A DNA stretch of 64,000 nt from Candidatus Methylophosphatis roskildensis (lineage in GTDB: Bacteria; Pseudomonadota; Gammaproteobacteria; Burkholderiales; Rhodocyclaceae). The DNA lies in the NCBI GenBank assembly GCA_016708905.1, contig JADJEV010000003.1, positions 1,240,001 to 1,304,000 of the forward strand. The letters are read 5' to 3'. Shown here piece by piece: positions 34,448 to 44,113 of this stretch. Made by a program: the position numbers and the translations under genes. The notes beneath the pieces were generated by a model that was not told the DNA's origin, ran no database searches, and was given only the letters and a program-made list of their open reading frames with translations. Within the stretch, counting starts at the first letter, position 1. Each line of letters begins with the position of its first letter.

Positions 34448-36781
34448 ATGACGCACATGACAAGAGCAACAATCGAAGTTGGCCAGGCTCGATCAGGTCT
34501 GGGGATCACGCTCCTGTGCGGCGCCTCGTTCGCCGCGTTCCCGGCGGCGACGCTGGCCGCCGGCAATCCGGCCGAGGCGCTCGAACTGCCGACCGTAAGC
34601 GTCGTCGGGACCACGCCGCTGCCGGGCCTGGGAACGCCGATCAGGGATGTCCCGGCCAATGTGCAGATCCAGACCAGCGACGACATCGCGCGCCAGCGTC
34701 ATAGCAACCTGACCGATTTTCTCGAACAGAATCCGACCAGCGTCACCGTCAACGCGGCGCAGGGCAACCCCCATCAGCCGGATGTCAACTTTCGCGGCTT
34801 TGCCGCCTCGCCACTGCTCGGCACTCCGCAGGGCCTGTCGGTGTTCCAGGACGGCGTGCGCATCAACGAACCCTTCGGCGACGTGGTGAACTGGGATCTG
34901 CTACCGCAGTCGGCGATCTCGAGCATCCAGATCATTCCGGGTTCGAATCCCGCTTACGGGCTCAACACCCTCGGCGGCGCGCTGGCAATCTATACCAAGA
35001 GCGGCAGCCAGTATCCGGGCGGCTCGGTCGAGGTCTCCGGCGGATCGTTCGGCCGGCGCACCGGGGAGTTCGAGTACGGCAAGAAGTTTGGCACCATGGA
35101 CCTGTTTGTCACCGGCAACTACTTCACCGACGACGGCTGGGCCGATCATAACTCGAGCACCGTCAAGCAACTCTTCGGCAAGGTCGGCTGGCAGAACGAC
35201 AGCACCGACATCGATGTCAGCCTGAGCCTCGCCGACAACAAGCTCGAAGGGACGCAGACGCTGCCGCTGTCCTTCTTCGACAACACGCGGCAGGCCTACA
35301 CATACCCGGATCTCAACACCAACAAGATGGGGTTCCTGAACGTCAAGGGCAGCCACTTCCTCTCCGACGCAGTGCTGATCGGCGGCAACCTGTACTACCG
35401 CAAGTACAAGAACGAAAATGTCAGCAGCAACGTGAACGACGAGTTCGGCGCGATCGACCCCGACACCGGCGAAATCGACGTGATACAGGCCACCAACGAT
35501 CGCGCGACCATCGATCAGGACAGCTACGGTCTCGGCCTGCAGCTCACCCTGCTCGGCCAGCTCGCCGGCCGCGACAACCAGTTCTCGATCGGCACCAGCG
35601 GCGACTTCGGCAAGGCGCGCTTCAAGCAGTTCGTGCAGGACGCGGAATTCACCGAATCGCGCGCTGCGCTCGGTGTCGGCGACTTCGTCGCCGACACCGA
35701 CGCCGACACCCGCAGCGAGTACCTCGGCGTGTTCGTCACCGATACCCTGAGCCTGAACCGGCAATGGGCGCTCACGCTGTCCGCGCGCTACAACCGCGCC
35801 CGGGTCAAGATCGACGATCGTTCCGGCGCCGCACCCGAGCTCAACGGCGATCACACCTTCACGCGATTCAACCCGGCGATCGGCCTGACCTTCAATCCGG
35901 ACGACCGGCTCACCACCTACGCTTCGTACAACGAGGGCATGCGTGCGCCGACCCCGATCGAGCTGACCTGCGCCGACCCCACCGCGCCCTGCAAGCTGCC
36001 TAACAATTTCCTCGCCGACCCGCCGCTGAAGAAGGTCGTGGCAAAGACCATCGAAGCCGGCGCCCGCGGCAAATGGGGCGCGGCTTCCAACTGGAGTGCG
36101 GCGGTCTATCGCACCGAGTCGACCGACGACATCCAGTTCATCAGCAGCGGCGGCGCGATCAACGCCGGCTACTTCGCCAACATCGGCGACACGCGTCGCC
36201 AGGGCGTCGAACTGGCGGCCGGCACGAAATTCGGCGGACTCGGCGTTTCCGCCCGTTACAGCTATATCGACGCGACCTTCCGCACCGGCTTCGTCGAGAA
36301 CAGCCCGAACAACTCCTCGGCGAACACTAATGGCGACATCGAGGTCCGGCCGGGCAACCGCATCCCGGGCATTCCGCGCCACACCGCCAAGCTCAGGCTC
36401 GACTACGCGCCGAGCGACCAATGGAGTCTCGGGGCCAACTTCGTGCTGAGCAGCAACGTCTTCGCCCGCGGCGACGAGAACAACCAGGACGTCAACGGGC
36501 GCATTCCCGGCTACGCGTTCGTCAATCTCGACGGCCGCTACCGTTTCGCTTCGGGCTTCGAGCTGTTCGCCCGCGTCAATAATCTGTTCGACCGGCGCTA
36601 CGCCAACTTCGGCGTGATCGGCGAAAACTTCTTCACCGGTCCCAACCGCAGCTTCGGCCCGCTGTCCGGCGCCGATCCGGTCAACGAGCAGTTTCGCGGC
36701 CTCGGCGCGCCGCGTGGCATCTGGGTCGGTGTGCGCTATGCCTTCGATCAGGACAGATCCACCCGCGCCGCCGTCGATTGA
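34448..36781 (+). CDS. TonB-dependent outer-membrane receptor
   Basis: 777 residues from ATG 34448. Signal peptide with AALAAG-like cleavage (TLAAGNPAEA), TonB-box-like LPTVSVVG, plug domain (PANVQIQTSDDIARQRHSNL, VFQDGVRINEPFGDVVNWDL) and a 22-strand barrel ending in WVGVRYAF. Behind the two-component genes and ahead of tonB and the PqqU-like receptor. Ligand unknown; given its setting, a metal chelate (for example a rare-earth carrier as with LutH) or a cofactor is a hypothesis. No FecR/sigma pair nearby. Confidence 0.85.
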   Translation: MTHMTRATIEVGQARSGLGITLLCGASFAAFPAATLAAGNPAEALELPTVSVVGTTPLPGLGTPIRDVPANVQIQTSDDIARQRHSNLTDFLEQNPTSVTVNAAQGNPHQPDVNFRGFAASPLLGTPQGLSVFQDGVRINEPFGDVVNWDLLPQSAISSIQIIPGSNPAYGLNTLGGALAIYTKSGSQYPGGSVEVSGGSFGRRTGEFEYGKKFGTMDLFVTGNYFTDDGWADHNSSTVKQLFGKVGWQNDSTDIDVSLSLADNKLEGTQTLPLSFFDNTRQAYTYPDLNTNKMGFLNVKGSHFLSDAVLIGGNLYYRKYKNENVSSNVNDEFGAIDPDTGEIDVIQATNDRATIDQDSYGLGLQLTLLGQLAGRDNQFSIGTSGDFGKARFKQFVQDAEFTESRAALGVGDFVADTDADTRSEYLGVFVTDTLSLNRQWALTLSARYNRARVKIDDRSGAAPELNGDHTFTRFNPAIGLTFNPDDRLTTYASYNEGMRAPTPIELTCADPTAPCKLPNNFLADPPLKKVVAKTIEAGARGKWGAASNWSAAVYRTESTDDIQFISSGGAINAGYFANIGDTRRQGVELAAGTKFGGLGVSARYSYIDATFRTGFVENSPNNSSANTNGDIEVRPGNRIPGIPRHTAKLRLDYAPSDQWSLGANFVLSSNVFARGDENNQDVNGRIPGYAFVNLDGRYRFASGFELFARVNNLFDRRYANFGVIGENFFTGPNRSFGPLSGADPVNEQFRGLGAPRGIWVGVRYAFDQDRSTRAAVD

Positions 36782-36943
36782 GCGACTGTCAGCGGGCCGC
36801 CGGCTTGTGCGCCACCGCAACGGTTTCAAGATTTTCTCTATGTACGGGCGGCGGCGCGCCTCCTATCATCTTCCGCACGGGCCGAGATTCGCCCGCAGAG
36901 AGCATATCTCGCCCGCCTCCCGGACAGCATGCCGCAGCGAACC

Positions 36944-37759
36944 ATGAACCGTCTTGCCACCGTTCCGTCGATTGGTAGTAGCCAGGCCGCCAGGCCGGCA
37001 TTTGCGCGCCTGCGCCGGACGGCGATCGGGCGGGCGCTGATCGCCTCGGCGGTCATCCACACCTTGCTGCTCGTCTTCGTGCCCGGATTCCGCAATGCCC
37101 TGCCGAGCCTGCCGCTGCCCGAGCGGCTCGACGTGTTGCTGGTACCGCGGGCGGAACAACCGCCGGCGCCGGCACCCGAACCGAAGATCCAGCCCCGCCC
37201 GCAGCCGATTCCCCAGCCGCAGGTTCAGCGCAAGATCGAGCCGCGCGAGCCGCCGGTCCTGCGCCGGATCGAACCGCGCGAGCCACCGGTGGCGCGCCCG
37301 CCCGAAGTCGTCGAGCCCGCGCAGCGCCCGCCCGAACAGCGCGTCATCACGGCAGCGCCTGAAGCGACTTCACCGGGTGCAGCCCGCGTGGAGGCGGCGC
37401 GCAGCGTCGAACCGGCGCCAATGCCGGAGGTCTTCAAACCGGTTGCGCCCGTCGTCGAAGTGCCCAGCGACGGCATGATCGCCGCCTACGGCAGCGGCTT
37501 CAAGGCCGCGGTCGACAAGAACCGCCGCTATCCGCGTATCGCCCAGGCGCGCGGCTGGCAGGGCACCGCGACGGTCCTGGTCAAGGTGCTGCCGGGCGGA
37601 CGCCTGGGTGAGGTCAGCGTCATCGGATCGAGCGGCTTCGATGTGCTCGACGACACCGCGCGAGAAATGGTCAAGACTGCCCAGTTGCCTGTCATGCCCG
37701 AGGCGCTGCGCCATCACGGGTTCGAGATGCGCCTGCCGGTGGCGTTCAGGCTCCTGTAG
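36944..37759 (+). CDS. tonB: TonB energy transducer
   Basis: 271 residues from ATG 36944 (an earlier Met at 36929 is possible). One N-terminal membrane anchor (ALIASAVIHTLLLVFVPGF), a long Pro/Glu/Arg-rich periplasmic spacer (residues about 70-165, with repeated EPREPPV units), and a C-terminal TonB domain (YPRIAQARGWQGTATVLVKV, GSSGFDVLDDTAREMV). Encoded between two receptors, so probably dedicated to them. exbB and exbD are not in this window. Confidence 0.9.
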   Translation: MNRLATVPSIGSSQAARPAFARLRRTAIGRALIASAVIHTLLLVFVPGFRNALPSLPLPERLDVLLVPRAEQPPAPAPEPKIQPRPQPIPQPQVQRKIEPREPPVLRRIEPREPPVARPPEVVEPAQRPPEQRVITAAPEATSPGAARVEAARSVEPAPMPEVFKPVAPVVEVPSDGMIAAYGSGFKAAVDKNRRYPRIAQARGWQGTATVLVKVLPGGRLGEVSVIGSSGFDVLDDTAREMVKTAQLPVMPEALRHHGFEMRLPVAFRLL

Positions 37760-37811
37760 ATTCCTGCGGCGCTGCGCCGCGCCCCGCTTTCCCTTACAAC
37801 AACAAATTGCC

Positions 37812-39932
37812 ATGAGCCTCCCGAAAAATCGTTCGCGTTTCGCCCTGCGCGGCATACCGCTCGCCATCGCCGCCGCATTCGGCCCGCATGCCGCCCATGC
37901 CGACACCAGTCTCGCACCGGTGGTGGTCACCGCCACCCGGGTCGAGCAATCGAGCTTCGACCTGCCGGTGTCGATCGACTCGGTGGACGCCGCCCAGTTG
38001 CGCGACCAGCGCCTCGGCGTCAACCTCTCCGAGTCGCTCAATCGCGTGCCCGGCATCGTGGTGCAGAACCGCGAAACCTACTCGCAGGAACAGAGTGTCA
38101 TCATCCGCGGCTTCGGCGCGCGCTCGCAGTTCGGCGTGCGCGGCATCAAGCTGATTGCCGACGGCATACCGGCCGGCACGCCCGACGGTCAGGGCGGCAG
38201 CGGCCTGTTCGATCTGGCGACCGCCAAACGGGTCGAAGTGCTGCGCGGCGCCTTCAGCGCGCTCTACGGCAACCATTCCGGCGGCGTGGTGCAGGTGTTC
38301 ACCGAAGACGGCCCGGCGCGACCGACACTCGGCCTGTCGCTGGCTGCCGGCAGCGATGACACGCGGCGTGCCACACTCAAGTTCGGCGGCACCTCGGGCA
38401 ATGTCAATTACATCGGCAGCGTCTCGCGGCTGGAAACCGACGGCTATCGCCAGTGGAGCGAGGCGCAGAAGGACCAGGTCAACCTCAAGCTGCGCGTGCA
38501 GACCGGCGAGAAATCGTCCGTCACCCTGATCGGCAATTACCTCGATCAGCCGAACAACCAGGATCCGCTGGGCCTGACCGCCGCGCAGGTGGCGCAGGAC
38601 CGTCGCCAGGCGCAGACCGCCGCGCTCGCCTTCAAGACCCGCCGCAATCTGAACAACCTGCAGGGTGGCGTGGTGTTCGATACCGAGCTCACGAGTGCCG
38701 ATTCCTTGCGCGCCATCGTCTATGGCGGCACCCGCAGCAACGAGCAGTTTCTCGCGATCGCCAATGGCGGCGTGAGCGCCTTCGACCGCGATTTCCAGGG
38801 GGCCGGACTGCGCTGGACCCATCGTGCCGGCCCGCTCACCCTGACCAGCGGCGCCGATTACGAGCGCGCCCAGGACTTGCGTCAGGCCTTCGCCAACAAC
38901 GGCGGGGCCAAGGGCGCCCTTTCGCGCGACGAGGTCAACACCGTCGACCAGGCCGGCGCCTACGCCCAGGCGCAGTGGGACATCACGCAGGCGTTCAGCC
39001 TGAGCGGCGGCCTGCGCTACACGCGGGTGAAGTTCAACTCGGAGGATCATTTCGTCAGCGCCTCCAATCCGGACGACAGTGGCAGCGTCACCCATTCGGC
39101 ATGGACACCGACGGTCGGCGCGGTCTACAAACTCACCCCGACGATCAACCTCTACGCCAATGCCGGGCGCAGCTTCGAGACGCCGACCTTCATCGAACTC
39201 GCCTATCAGGCCGCGCCGGCGAGCGGTCCCAATTTCGCGCTGCAGCCGTCGAAGAGCAATCAGTACGAGGTCGGCCTCAAGGCCTACGTCGCCAACGACA
39301 TCAGGGTGAATCTGGCGCTGTTCCAGATCGACACCAGCGATGAAATTGTCATCAACACCAATGCCGGCGGGCGCTCGACCTACCAGAACGCCGGCGACAC
39401 CCGGCGCCGCGGCCTCGAACTGGCGATCGACGGCCCGCTGGGTGCGGGCTTCAACGGCTATCTTGCCGCGACCTGGCTCGACGCCAAGTTTCGCGACAGC
39501 TTCTCGACCTGCGGCGGTGTCAGCCCGCCGTGCAACCCGGCCAGCCAGATTGCGGTCGATGCCGGCAACACCATTCCCGGCATTCCGCGGTACACGATCT
39601 ATGGCGAGCTGGCCTGGCGCCACCAGCCGCTCGGTTTCACCGCAGCCGTCGAAGGCCGCTGGAACGGCAAGGCCGAAGTCAATGACGCCAACCGCACGGT
39701 GCGCGCCGACGCCCCGGCCGATCCGGTCGCCGCCTACTTCGTCGCCGGCCTGCGCGCCGGCTTCGAACAGCAACTCGCCAACTGGAAGCTCAGCGAATTC
39801 GCCCGCGTCGACAACCTGTTCGACAAGCAATACATCGGCGCGATCTACGTGAACGACCAGAACGGCCGCTACTACGCCCCGGCCCCCGAGCGCAGCTACC
39901 TGGTCGGCCTGTCGGCCAGTTACGCGTTCTGA
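37812..39932 (+). CDS. TonB-dependent receptor resembling the PQQ receptor PqqU (YncD)
   Basis: 706 residues from ATG 37812, signal peptide ending AAHAD, TonB box APVVVTATRVE. From memory of E. coli YncD/PqqU, shared stretches run through the plug and barrel: NLSESLNRVPGIVVQNR, GFGARSQFGVRGIKL, ADGIPAGTPDGQG, FSALYGNHSGGV, FETPTFIELAYQA, SDEIVINTNAGGRSTYQNAG and VDNLFDKQYIGAIYVN with NGRYY. PqqU imports pyrroloquinoline quinone. No pqqABCDE genes are in the window, and a PQQ enzyme is encoded 8 kb away, so cofactor scavenging is a coherent inference. Confidence 0.8.
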   Translation: MSLPKNRSRFALRGIPLAIAAAFGPHAAHADTSLAPVVVTATRVEQSSFDLPVSIDSVDAAQLRDQRLGVNLSESLNRVPGIVVQNRETYSQEQSVIIRGFGARSQFGVRGIKLIADGIPAGTPDGQGGSGLFDLATAKRVEVLRGAFSALYGNHSGGVVQVFTEDGPARPTLGLSLAAGSDDTRRATLKFGGTSGNVNYIGSVSRLETDGYRQWSEAQKDQVNLKLRVQTGEKSSVTLIGNYLDQPNNQDPLGLTAAQVAQDRRQAQTAALAFKTRRNLNNLQGGVVFDTELTSADSLRAIVYGGTRSNEQFLAIANGGVSAFDRDFQGAGLRWTHRAGPLTLTSGADYERAQDLRQAFANNGGAKGALSRDEVNTVDQAGAYAQAQWDITQAFSLSGGLRYTRVKFNSEDHFVSASNPDDSGSVTHSAWTPTVGAVYKLTPTINLYANAGRSFETPTFIELAYQAAPASGPNFALQPSKSNQYEVGLKAYVANDIRVNLALFQIDTSDEIVINTNAGGRSTYQNAGDTRRRGLELAIDGPLGAGFNGYLAATWLDAKFRDSFSTCGGVSPPCNPASQIAVDAGNTIPGIPRYTIYGELAWRHQPLGFTAAVEGRWNGKAEVNDANRTVRADAPADPVAAYFVAGLRAGFEQQLANWKLSEFARVDNLFDKQYIGAIYVNDQNGRYYAPAPERSYLVGLSASYAF

Positions 39933-39944
39933 CACAAGCCGGCC

Positions 39945-40060
39945 TGAAAGGCGCATGGATAGGCGCTCTCCGGCATGGCCGGCCTGACACGACCAGCTGC
40001 TGCGCCTCTCGGCCATGCATCTCCGTAGAGCGCCACTCCGTGCGGCTCTCAGGCATGGTT
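39945..40060. repeat. Dispersed intergenic repeat, rearranged copy C
   Basis: GCATGGATAGGCGCTCT is the complement of a core of copies A and B, while GTAGAGCGC...GTGCGGCTCTCAGGC follows in direct orientation. So this copy is partly inverted. Confidence 0.55.
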
Positions 40061-40076
40061 ATCCACGAGCCCGTAG

Positions 40077-40101
40077 GTCGGGCTGACGAAGGAAGCCCGA
40101 C
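40077..40101. terminator. Hairpin after the PqqU-like receptor
   Basis: GTCGGGCT and AGCCCGAC arms around GACGAAGGA, a common type of intergenic hairpin. No T-run; probably a transcript end for the receptor gene or a small repeat. Confidence 0.4.
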
Positions 40102-40173
40102 ACGCGCCACGTTCAATCCGGCTTTGACATCGATTCTCGGGAGCAATTTTTTGAACCATCGAGGCAAGACGGA

Positions 40174-40794
40174 ATGGCAAGCTGCAAATACGCGCTGAAA
40201 AGCAATCCGGCAAAGGCGGTCGATGCGAAATACCTCGGCTACTGGTCGGTCAAGTGGTCGTCGGACCAGGCATCCCGGGCACTCTCGGCGTTCCAGAACC
40301 CGCCGCTGTCCGATATTCCAATCATCCGGGCAGCCGTGGCCCAACCCTTCCACACATCCCTGGTCCTGATCGCCCTGCACGGTGCCGTGTATTGGGCGGT
40401 GGCGGCAGGCATTCCGGCGTTGGACGGACGCATCGATTCCGAAACTTATGCCAGCACGTTTGACGAGTTGAAGCGAGGTCGCGACGATTGCCTGACGGAC
40501 CTCTGTCTCCCGTCAGGCGAGCCCCTGTCAGCGGCCACGGCCAAGCAGGTAACCAGCCTGTTCGAGCGCTTCTATGGCGACGTGTTGCGCGACCTGTCCG
40601 ATGCCACGCCGAAAGATCCGGATGCAGTCGACACCGGGATTAGCCGAACGACCGCCAGCTTCGTTGCAATACTCGAAGCGAACTTCAAGATCGATTTCCC
40701 GCCCGATCAGCAGATCGCTTTCGGCGGTTTCATCGATGAAGCAGTCAGCAAGCTCGCCGCGCATGCGCACGAGGCGCTGGAAGTGCGCGCGTAG
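40174..40794 (+). CDS. Hypothetical protein
   Basis: 206 residues from ATG 40174. A short hydrophobic patch (HTSLVLIALHGAVYWAVAAGIPAL) might be a single membrane segment or a buried helix. The rest is helical and acidic (FDELKRGRDDCLTDL, FERFYGDVLRDL). Not recognised. Plus strand, ends about 195 bp before the 3' remnant of the split host gene; codon use looks like the rest of the chromosome. Confidence 0.55.
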   Translation: MASCKYALKSNPAKAVDAKYLGYWSVKWSSDQASRALSAFQNPPLSDIPIIRAAVAQPFHTSLVLIALHGAVYWAVAAGIPALDGRIDSETYASTFDELKRGRDDCLTDLCLPSGEPLSAATAKQVTSLFERFYGDVLRDLSDATPKDPDAVDTGISRTTASFVAILEANFKIDFPPDQQIAFGGFIDEAVSKLAAHAHEALEVRA

Positions 40795-40988
40795 CAACCG
40801 ACTGGGGGTTGACGCGGCAAAATTGGCATTCAATTCTTGTCCCGGTGCAGAATTCGAAAGATGAAGGAACCCGAAAGCCCTTGGCGGACCGGATCGAAAT
40901 TGGCCTTCGCGATGCTCGACCCAACCCGCGCACAACGCGCTGTGGAAGCATAACCGACGCGAGCCCGGGACAATATGCGGCCTTGCAA

Positions 40989-41070
40989 CTAGAGCGCGGT
41001 CGTGCCGAGCACATGAATCACGGCCTCCAGCATTTGTTTGGCCTCCATTTCGAGCATCTCCGCAGTGCAC
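40989..41070 (-). pseudogene. 3' end of host gene split by the ISAzo13-type element
   Basis: Minus-strand frame CTAEMLEMEAKQMLEAVIHV then LGTTAL and stop at 40989. It continues the 48274-48717 frame (RPEVKAALI) once the mobile DNA is taken out: joining the flanks gives CTG-ATA-TGC-ACT-GCG in frame. Confidence 0.7.
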
Positions 41071-41100
41071 TTAGGCGGCGTAAAGAAATAACGGTATCAA

Positions 41101-41738
41101 CTAGCGCTTGGTTTTAGGTCTGATGACATAGTTCCACTCGCCATGGAATTTGTTACGCTCCATGTTGAGGCCTTTCATCTCGTCGTCGCTGACCTTACGA
41201 CCGGTTGGGTATTTCCGGCGATCCAATCTGCACGTGACCTTCAGTCCCTTTGCGGTAGTGGTCTTGGCGATGAGCTTGACGATGGTTTCGTAATCGCGCA
41301 ATGGCTCGCCGCGCCAATTGGAGGAGATGAAGGAGAACAGCCGGTGTTCGATCCGGTTCCATTTGCTGGTGCCCGGAGGAAAGTGACAGACCGCGAGGCT
41401 CAGGCCTGTTTGATCAGCAAACTTCTGCAGCTCCAACTTCCACAGCCGTAACCGTGACCCATTGCTTCCCCCGCCGTCGGCGGTAATCAGAACTCTGCTC
41501 GCATCCGGATAGATCCGCTTGCCTTCAGCGCGCCACCATCCCCGGATGGAGGCTACCGCAAAAGCTCCGGTGTCATGATCGGTTCCCACATTGACAAAGC
41601 CGGCATTGCGCCCAATGTCGTAGATGCCATAGGGGAAGGCGCGCGGAACTTCAGGGCCGGGAAAGTCGTGGCCTTGTACTTCGATGGGCTTCTTCGCCGG
41701 TAGCCATTGCCGGCCGGCATTATCGTAGTTGCCGATGA
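41101..41738 (-). CDS. ISAzo13-family transposase, second exon
   Basis: 212 codons plus stop. Starts after the intron with (L)IGNYDNAGRQWLPAKKP, then GIYDIGRNAGFVNVGTDHDT, the DDE acidic residue in RVLITADGGGSNG and the third in FPPGTSKWNRIEHRLFSFIS. With the first exon (571 nt) plus 638 nt it gives 1209 nt, exactly 403 codons, so splicing would restore the whole transposase. Without splicing the enzyme is inactive. Confidence 0.85.
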
Positions 41739-41848
41739 GTAGGGTCGAGGACTGGCGCGCCGACATTAGGCTCCGGTGGGCGTTCCAGCGCTTTCGCACT
41801 GGCCCTCAGTCCGGCTGCCATCGTCACGTTTCCAACCCCCGCCTCGTC

Positions 41849-41881
41849 GAACGGAGCAGGCGGTTTTCCCGCACTCCGCTC
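41849..41881 (-). ncRNA. Domain V of outer group II intron
   Basis: GAGCGGAGTGCGGGAAAACC, then GCCTGCTCCGTTC: a hairpin with GNRA-type loop and the AGC-like catalytic base, about 110 bp from the intron 3' end. Confidence 0.8.
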
Positions 41882-41916
41882 TCCTGCGTGCTTCGCGTCA
41901 AAGGTTATGTGACCTG

Positions 41917-42701
41917 TCATGCTGGGGACACTTTCGGCGCACGACTGCGAACCCGGTAGCTGTTGAACAGCCCCAGAGTTGCGCCCAGCCGTTGCCTACT
42001 CCACGTCTTCCAGCCGAAGCCATGGCGTTTCTGAGCGCGCCGAATGTGCCGCCTGATCTTCTTCTCTACCCAGTCTTGGATGTAGCTGAAGCACCGGCTG
42101 GAATGCCCTACCGCGAAGTAGTTCACCCAGCCCCGCAGAATCGGATTGATCAGCTCGATCACCCGACCCACCGGTTGGGATTGGAATCGTCGGAAGACGT
42201 CCTTGAGTTTTTGCAATAACGCCGTGCGCTTCTTGAGCTTGGGCGTGTACTGCGGCCGCCACGCGCCGCTACGAGCGCGGATGCGGCGGAACTCGAATCC
42301 CAGGAAGCCGAAGCTCTCGCCTCGCGCCAGTTCTACGGTGGTGCTCTTCTCTTCATTGACCTCGACCTGCAGTTTGGCCAATTCCTGCCGCAGCCGCGTG
42401 GGTACCGCCTTCTTCAGCCATGCATGTCGCGGGTGCGCGTCCACCAGGACAACCAAGTCATCGGCGAACCGCGCGTACTCCACGGCGGAGTACTCGCCGT
42501 GGGTCGTCACGGTCTTGGCCCGTTCCAACATGCGATCTACCTCGGTGAGATAGATGTTGCTGAGCAGCGGTGAGATCACCCCGCCCTGCGGAACGCCTTG
42601 TTTGCCCGATGCCTTGAGGATCAGACGCAGCAAATGCATCACGTCGTCGTCCCGCACCCGGAGTGCTACTTTGTCGAGCAGCAAGTGATGCCGCACCGTG
42701 T
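41917..42701 (-). pseudogene. Outer intron maturase/reverse transcriptase, C-terminal part
   Basis: Begins (D)TVRHHLLLDKVALRV and carries RT domains 4-7: QGVPQGGVISPLLSNIYL and the active-site FADD (YARFADDLVVLV), then the maturase X domain (LNP-type region INPILRGWVNYFAVGHSS). There is no HNH endonuclease. It joins to the N-terminal part at 44624-45140: 785 plus 517 nt is 1302 nt, 434 codons. It is broken in the DNA by the inner intron. Confidence 0.85.
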
Positions 42702-42755
42702 GGTGGGTAGAGACGGGCCTTGAGGTTTGCCCTCTTGTACCCGTCCCCCCTCGCA

Positions 42756-42788
42756 GAACCCGCCGTGCGGAATTACCGCAACGGGCTC
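42756..42788 (-). ncRNA. Domain V of inner group II intron
   Basis: GAGCCCGTTGCGGTAATTCC then GCACGGCGGGTTC folds as a domain V hairpin; the domain VI-like arm CGGGTACAAGAGGG...CCCGTC follows with a candidate branch A. Confidence 0.75.
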
Positions 42789-42814
42789 CCCAGGTTGCAC
42801 TCGTCGGGTGCGCG

Positions 42815-44113
42815 TCACACCGTCGCATGGCATGTCGAAACCGCATAAGGCAGTTCAAACCAGGATCGACTCTTGAGGTAGCTCCAGTACATGCGATGGC
42901 GCTGACTGCGTCGTCGCAGCGTAAGGCTCCATTGCCGGGCCACCGCTCGACGGATGGCGTCGAGTTTCGGTTTGCAGTGATGCAGCCCAAAGTACTGATA
43001 GAAGCCGCGCAGCATCGAGGTTAGCTGACGCTGTTGGTCACGTCGCTTCCAGTGCATATGCCTCTTGAGCCAGTCCTTGGTCTTGGCCAAGAACTTTCGG
43101 CAGCTTTTTACGCAAGGTATCCGCACCAAGGCAAACTTGCCGCCTCGGTCGACTCCGCAGACGTGCTTGAAACCCAGGAAGTCAAACGTTTCCGGCTTTT
43201 CGCCGGTCTTCTCCAGGTCGGTCCGCACGAAGCGCCCAAAGCGCATCAGCCGCGTCTTCTCTTCCGCCAATTCCAAGCCGAATTTCCCGAACCGCTTCCT
43301 CAGGCCCTTTTCGAACCCTTCCGCATCGCGCCGGTATTGGAAATTCACCACGAAGTCATCGGCGAACCTCGTCATGTACACCTCCCCCTGGCACCACGGC
43401 TTGACCCTCTTCTCAAACCAGAGATCCAGCACATAGTGCAGGTAGATATTTGCCAAGATCGGGCTGATCGGCCCGCCTTGCGGCGATCCTTCTTCAGTTC
43501 GCGTCACGACACCTCCCGCCATGAAGCCCGCTTTCAGCCATTTGCCAATCAGGCGCAGGATGACCGGGTCTCCAATCCGATGGGCCACCATCTGCTGTAG
43601 CCAATCATGCTGGATGTGATTGAAATATCCTCGGATGTCGGCCTCGAACAAGTGTCCCACCTTCTTCGTCACGATCACCGCGCGCAACGCCCGTAGGGCG
43701 TCGTGCGGGTTACGTCCTGGCCGGAATCCGTACGAGCATTCCAGGAAATCCGCCTCGAACACCGCTTCCAATATCCGCGCAACCGCTCTCTGCAGCAGGC
43801 GATCTTCAACCGTCGGAATTCCTAACGGCCTCGTACCTTCCTTGCCGGGACCCTTCGGGATATCCACGCGGCGTACCGGTGGCGCTCGATAGGCCCCTTG
43901 CTTCAAGCGTTCGCACAGATCCCGGACCCGTCTGTCCAAGTCTCGTTCAAACTCCTTCGTCGTCTCTCCATCGACCCCGCTTGCGCCTCGCCGATTCATC
44001 TGCTTCCAGGTCTCTTGCAGAAACTCCGGCGTGATCAGATGCGCCAACGAAGTGAAGCGCAGCTTCGGATTCGATTTCGCTTTCCCAACGATCTGGTCCA
44101 GTTGTGTGGACAT
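42815..44113 (-). CDS. ltrA: Group II intron reverse transcriptase/maturase (inner intron)
   Basis: 432 residues from ATG 44113 (MSTQLDQIVGKAKS). All RT blocks are present: RPLGIPTVEDRLLQRAVARI, ECSYGFRPGRNPHDALRAL, LFEADIRGYFNHIQHDWL, EGSPQGGPISPILANIYLHY, the catalytic TRFADDFVV and FDFLGFKH. The C-terminal X domain contains LTSMLRGFYQYFGLHHCKP and ends with RSWFELPYAVSTCHATV. No endonuclease domain, so retrohoming probably relies on a replication-fork primer. Frame is intact, so this intron may still move and splice. Confidence 0.92.
   Translation of the reverse strand: MSTQLDQIVGKAKSNPKLRFTSLAHLITPEFLQETWKQMNRRGASGVDGETTKEFERDLDRRVRDLCERLKQGAYRAPPVRRVDIPKGPGKEGTRPLGIPTVEDRLLQRAVARILEAVFEADFLECSYGFRPGRNPHDALRALRAVIVTKKVGHLFEADIRGYFNHIQHDWLQQMVAHRIGDPVILRLIGKWLKAGFMAGGVVTRTEEGSPQGGPISPILANIYLHYVLDLWFEKRVKPWCQGEVYMTRFADDFVVNFQYRRDAEGFEKGLRKRFGKFGLELAEEKTRLMRFGRFVRTDLEKTGEKPETFDFLGFKHVCGVDRGGKFALVRIPCVKSCRKFLAKTKDWLKRHMHWKRRDQQRQLTSMLRGFYQYFGLHHCKPKLDAIRRAVARQWSLTLRRRSQRHRMYWSYLKSRSWFELPYAVSTCHATV

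Noticed and set aside
34901..36829. 642-codon minus-strand frame
   Set aside because: Antisense shadow of the TonB-dependent receptor, rich in Val/Ala/Arg/Glu as expected from reverse-frame reading.
37794..40016. 740-codon minus-strand frame
   Set aside because: Antisense of the PqqU-like receptor, no domain recognised.
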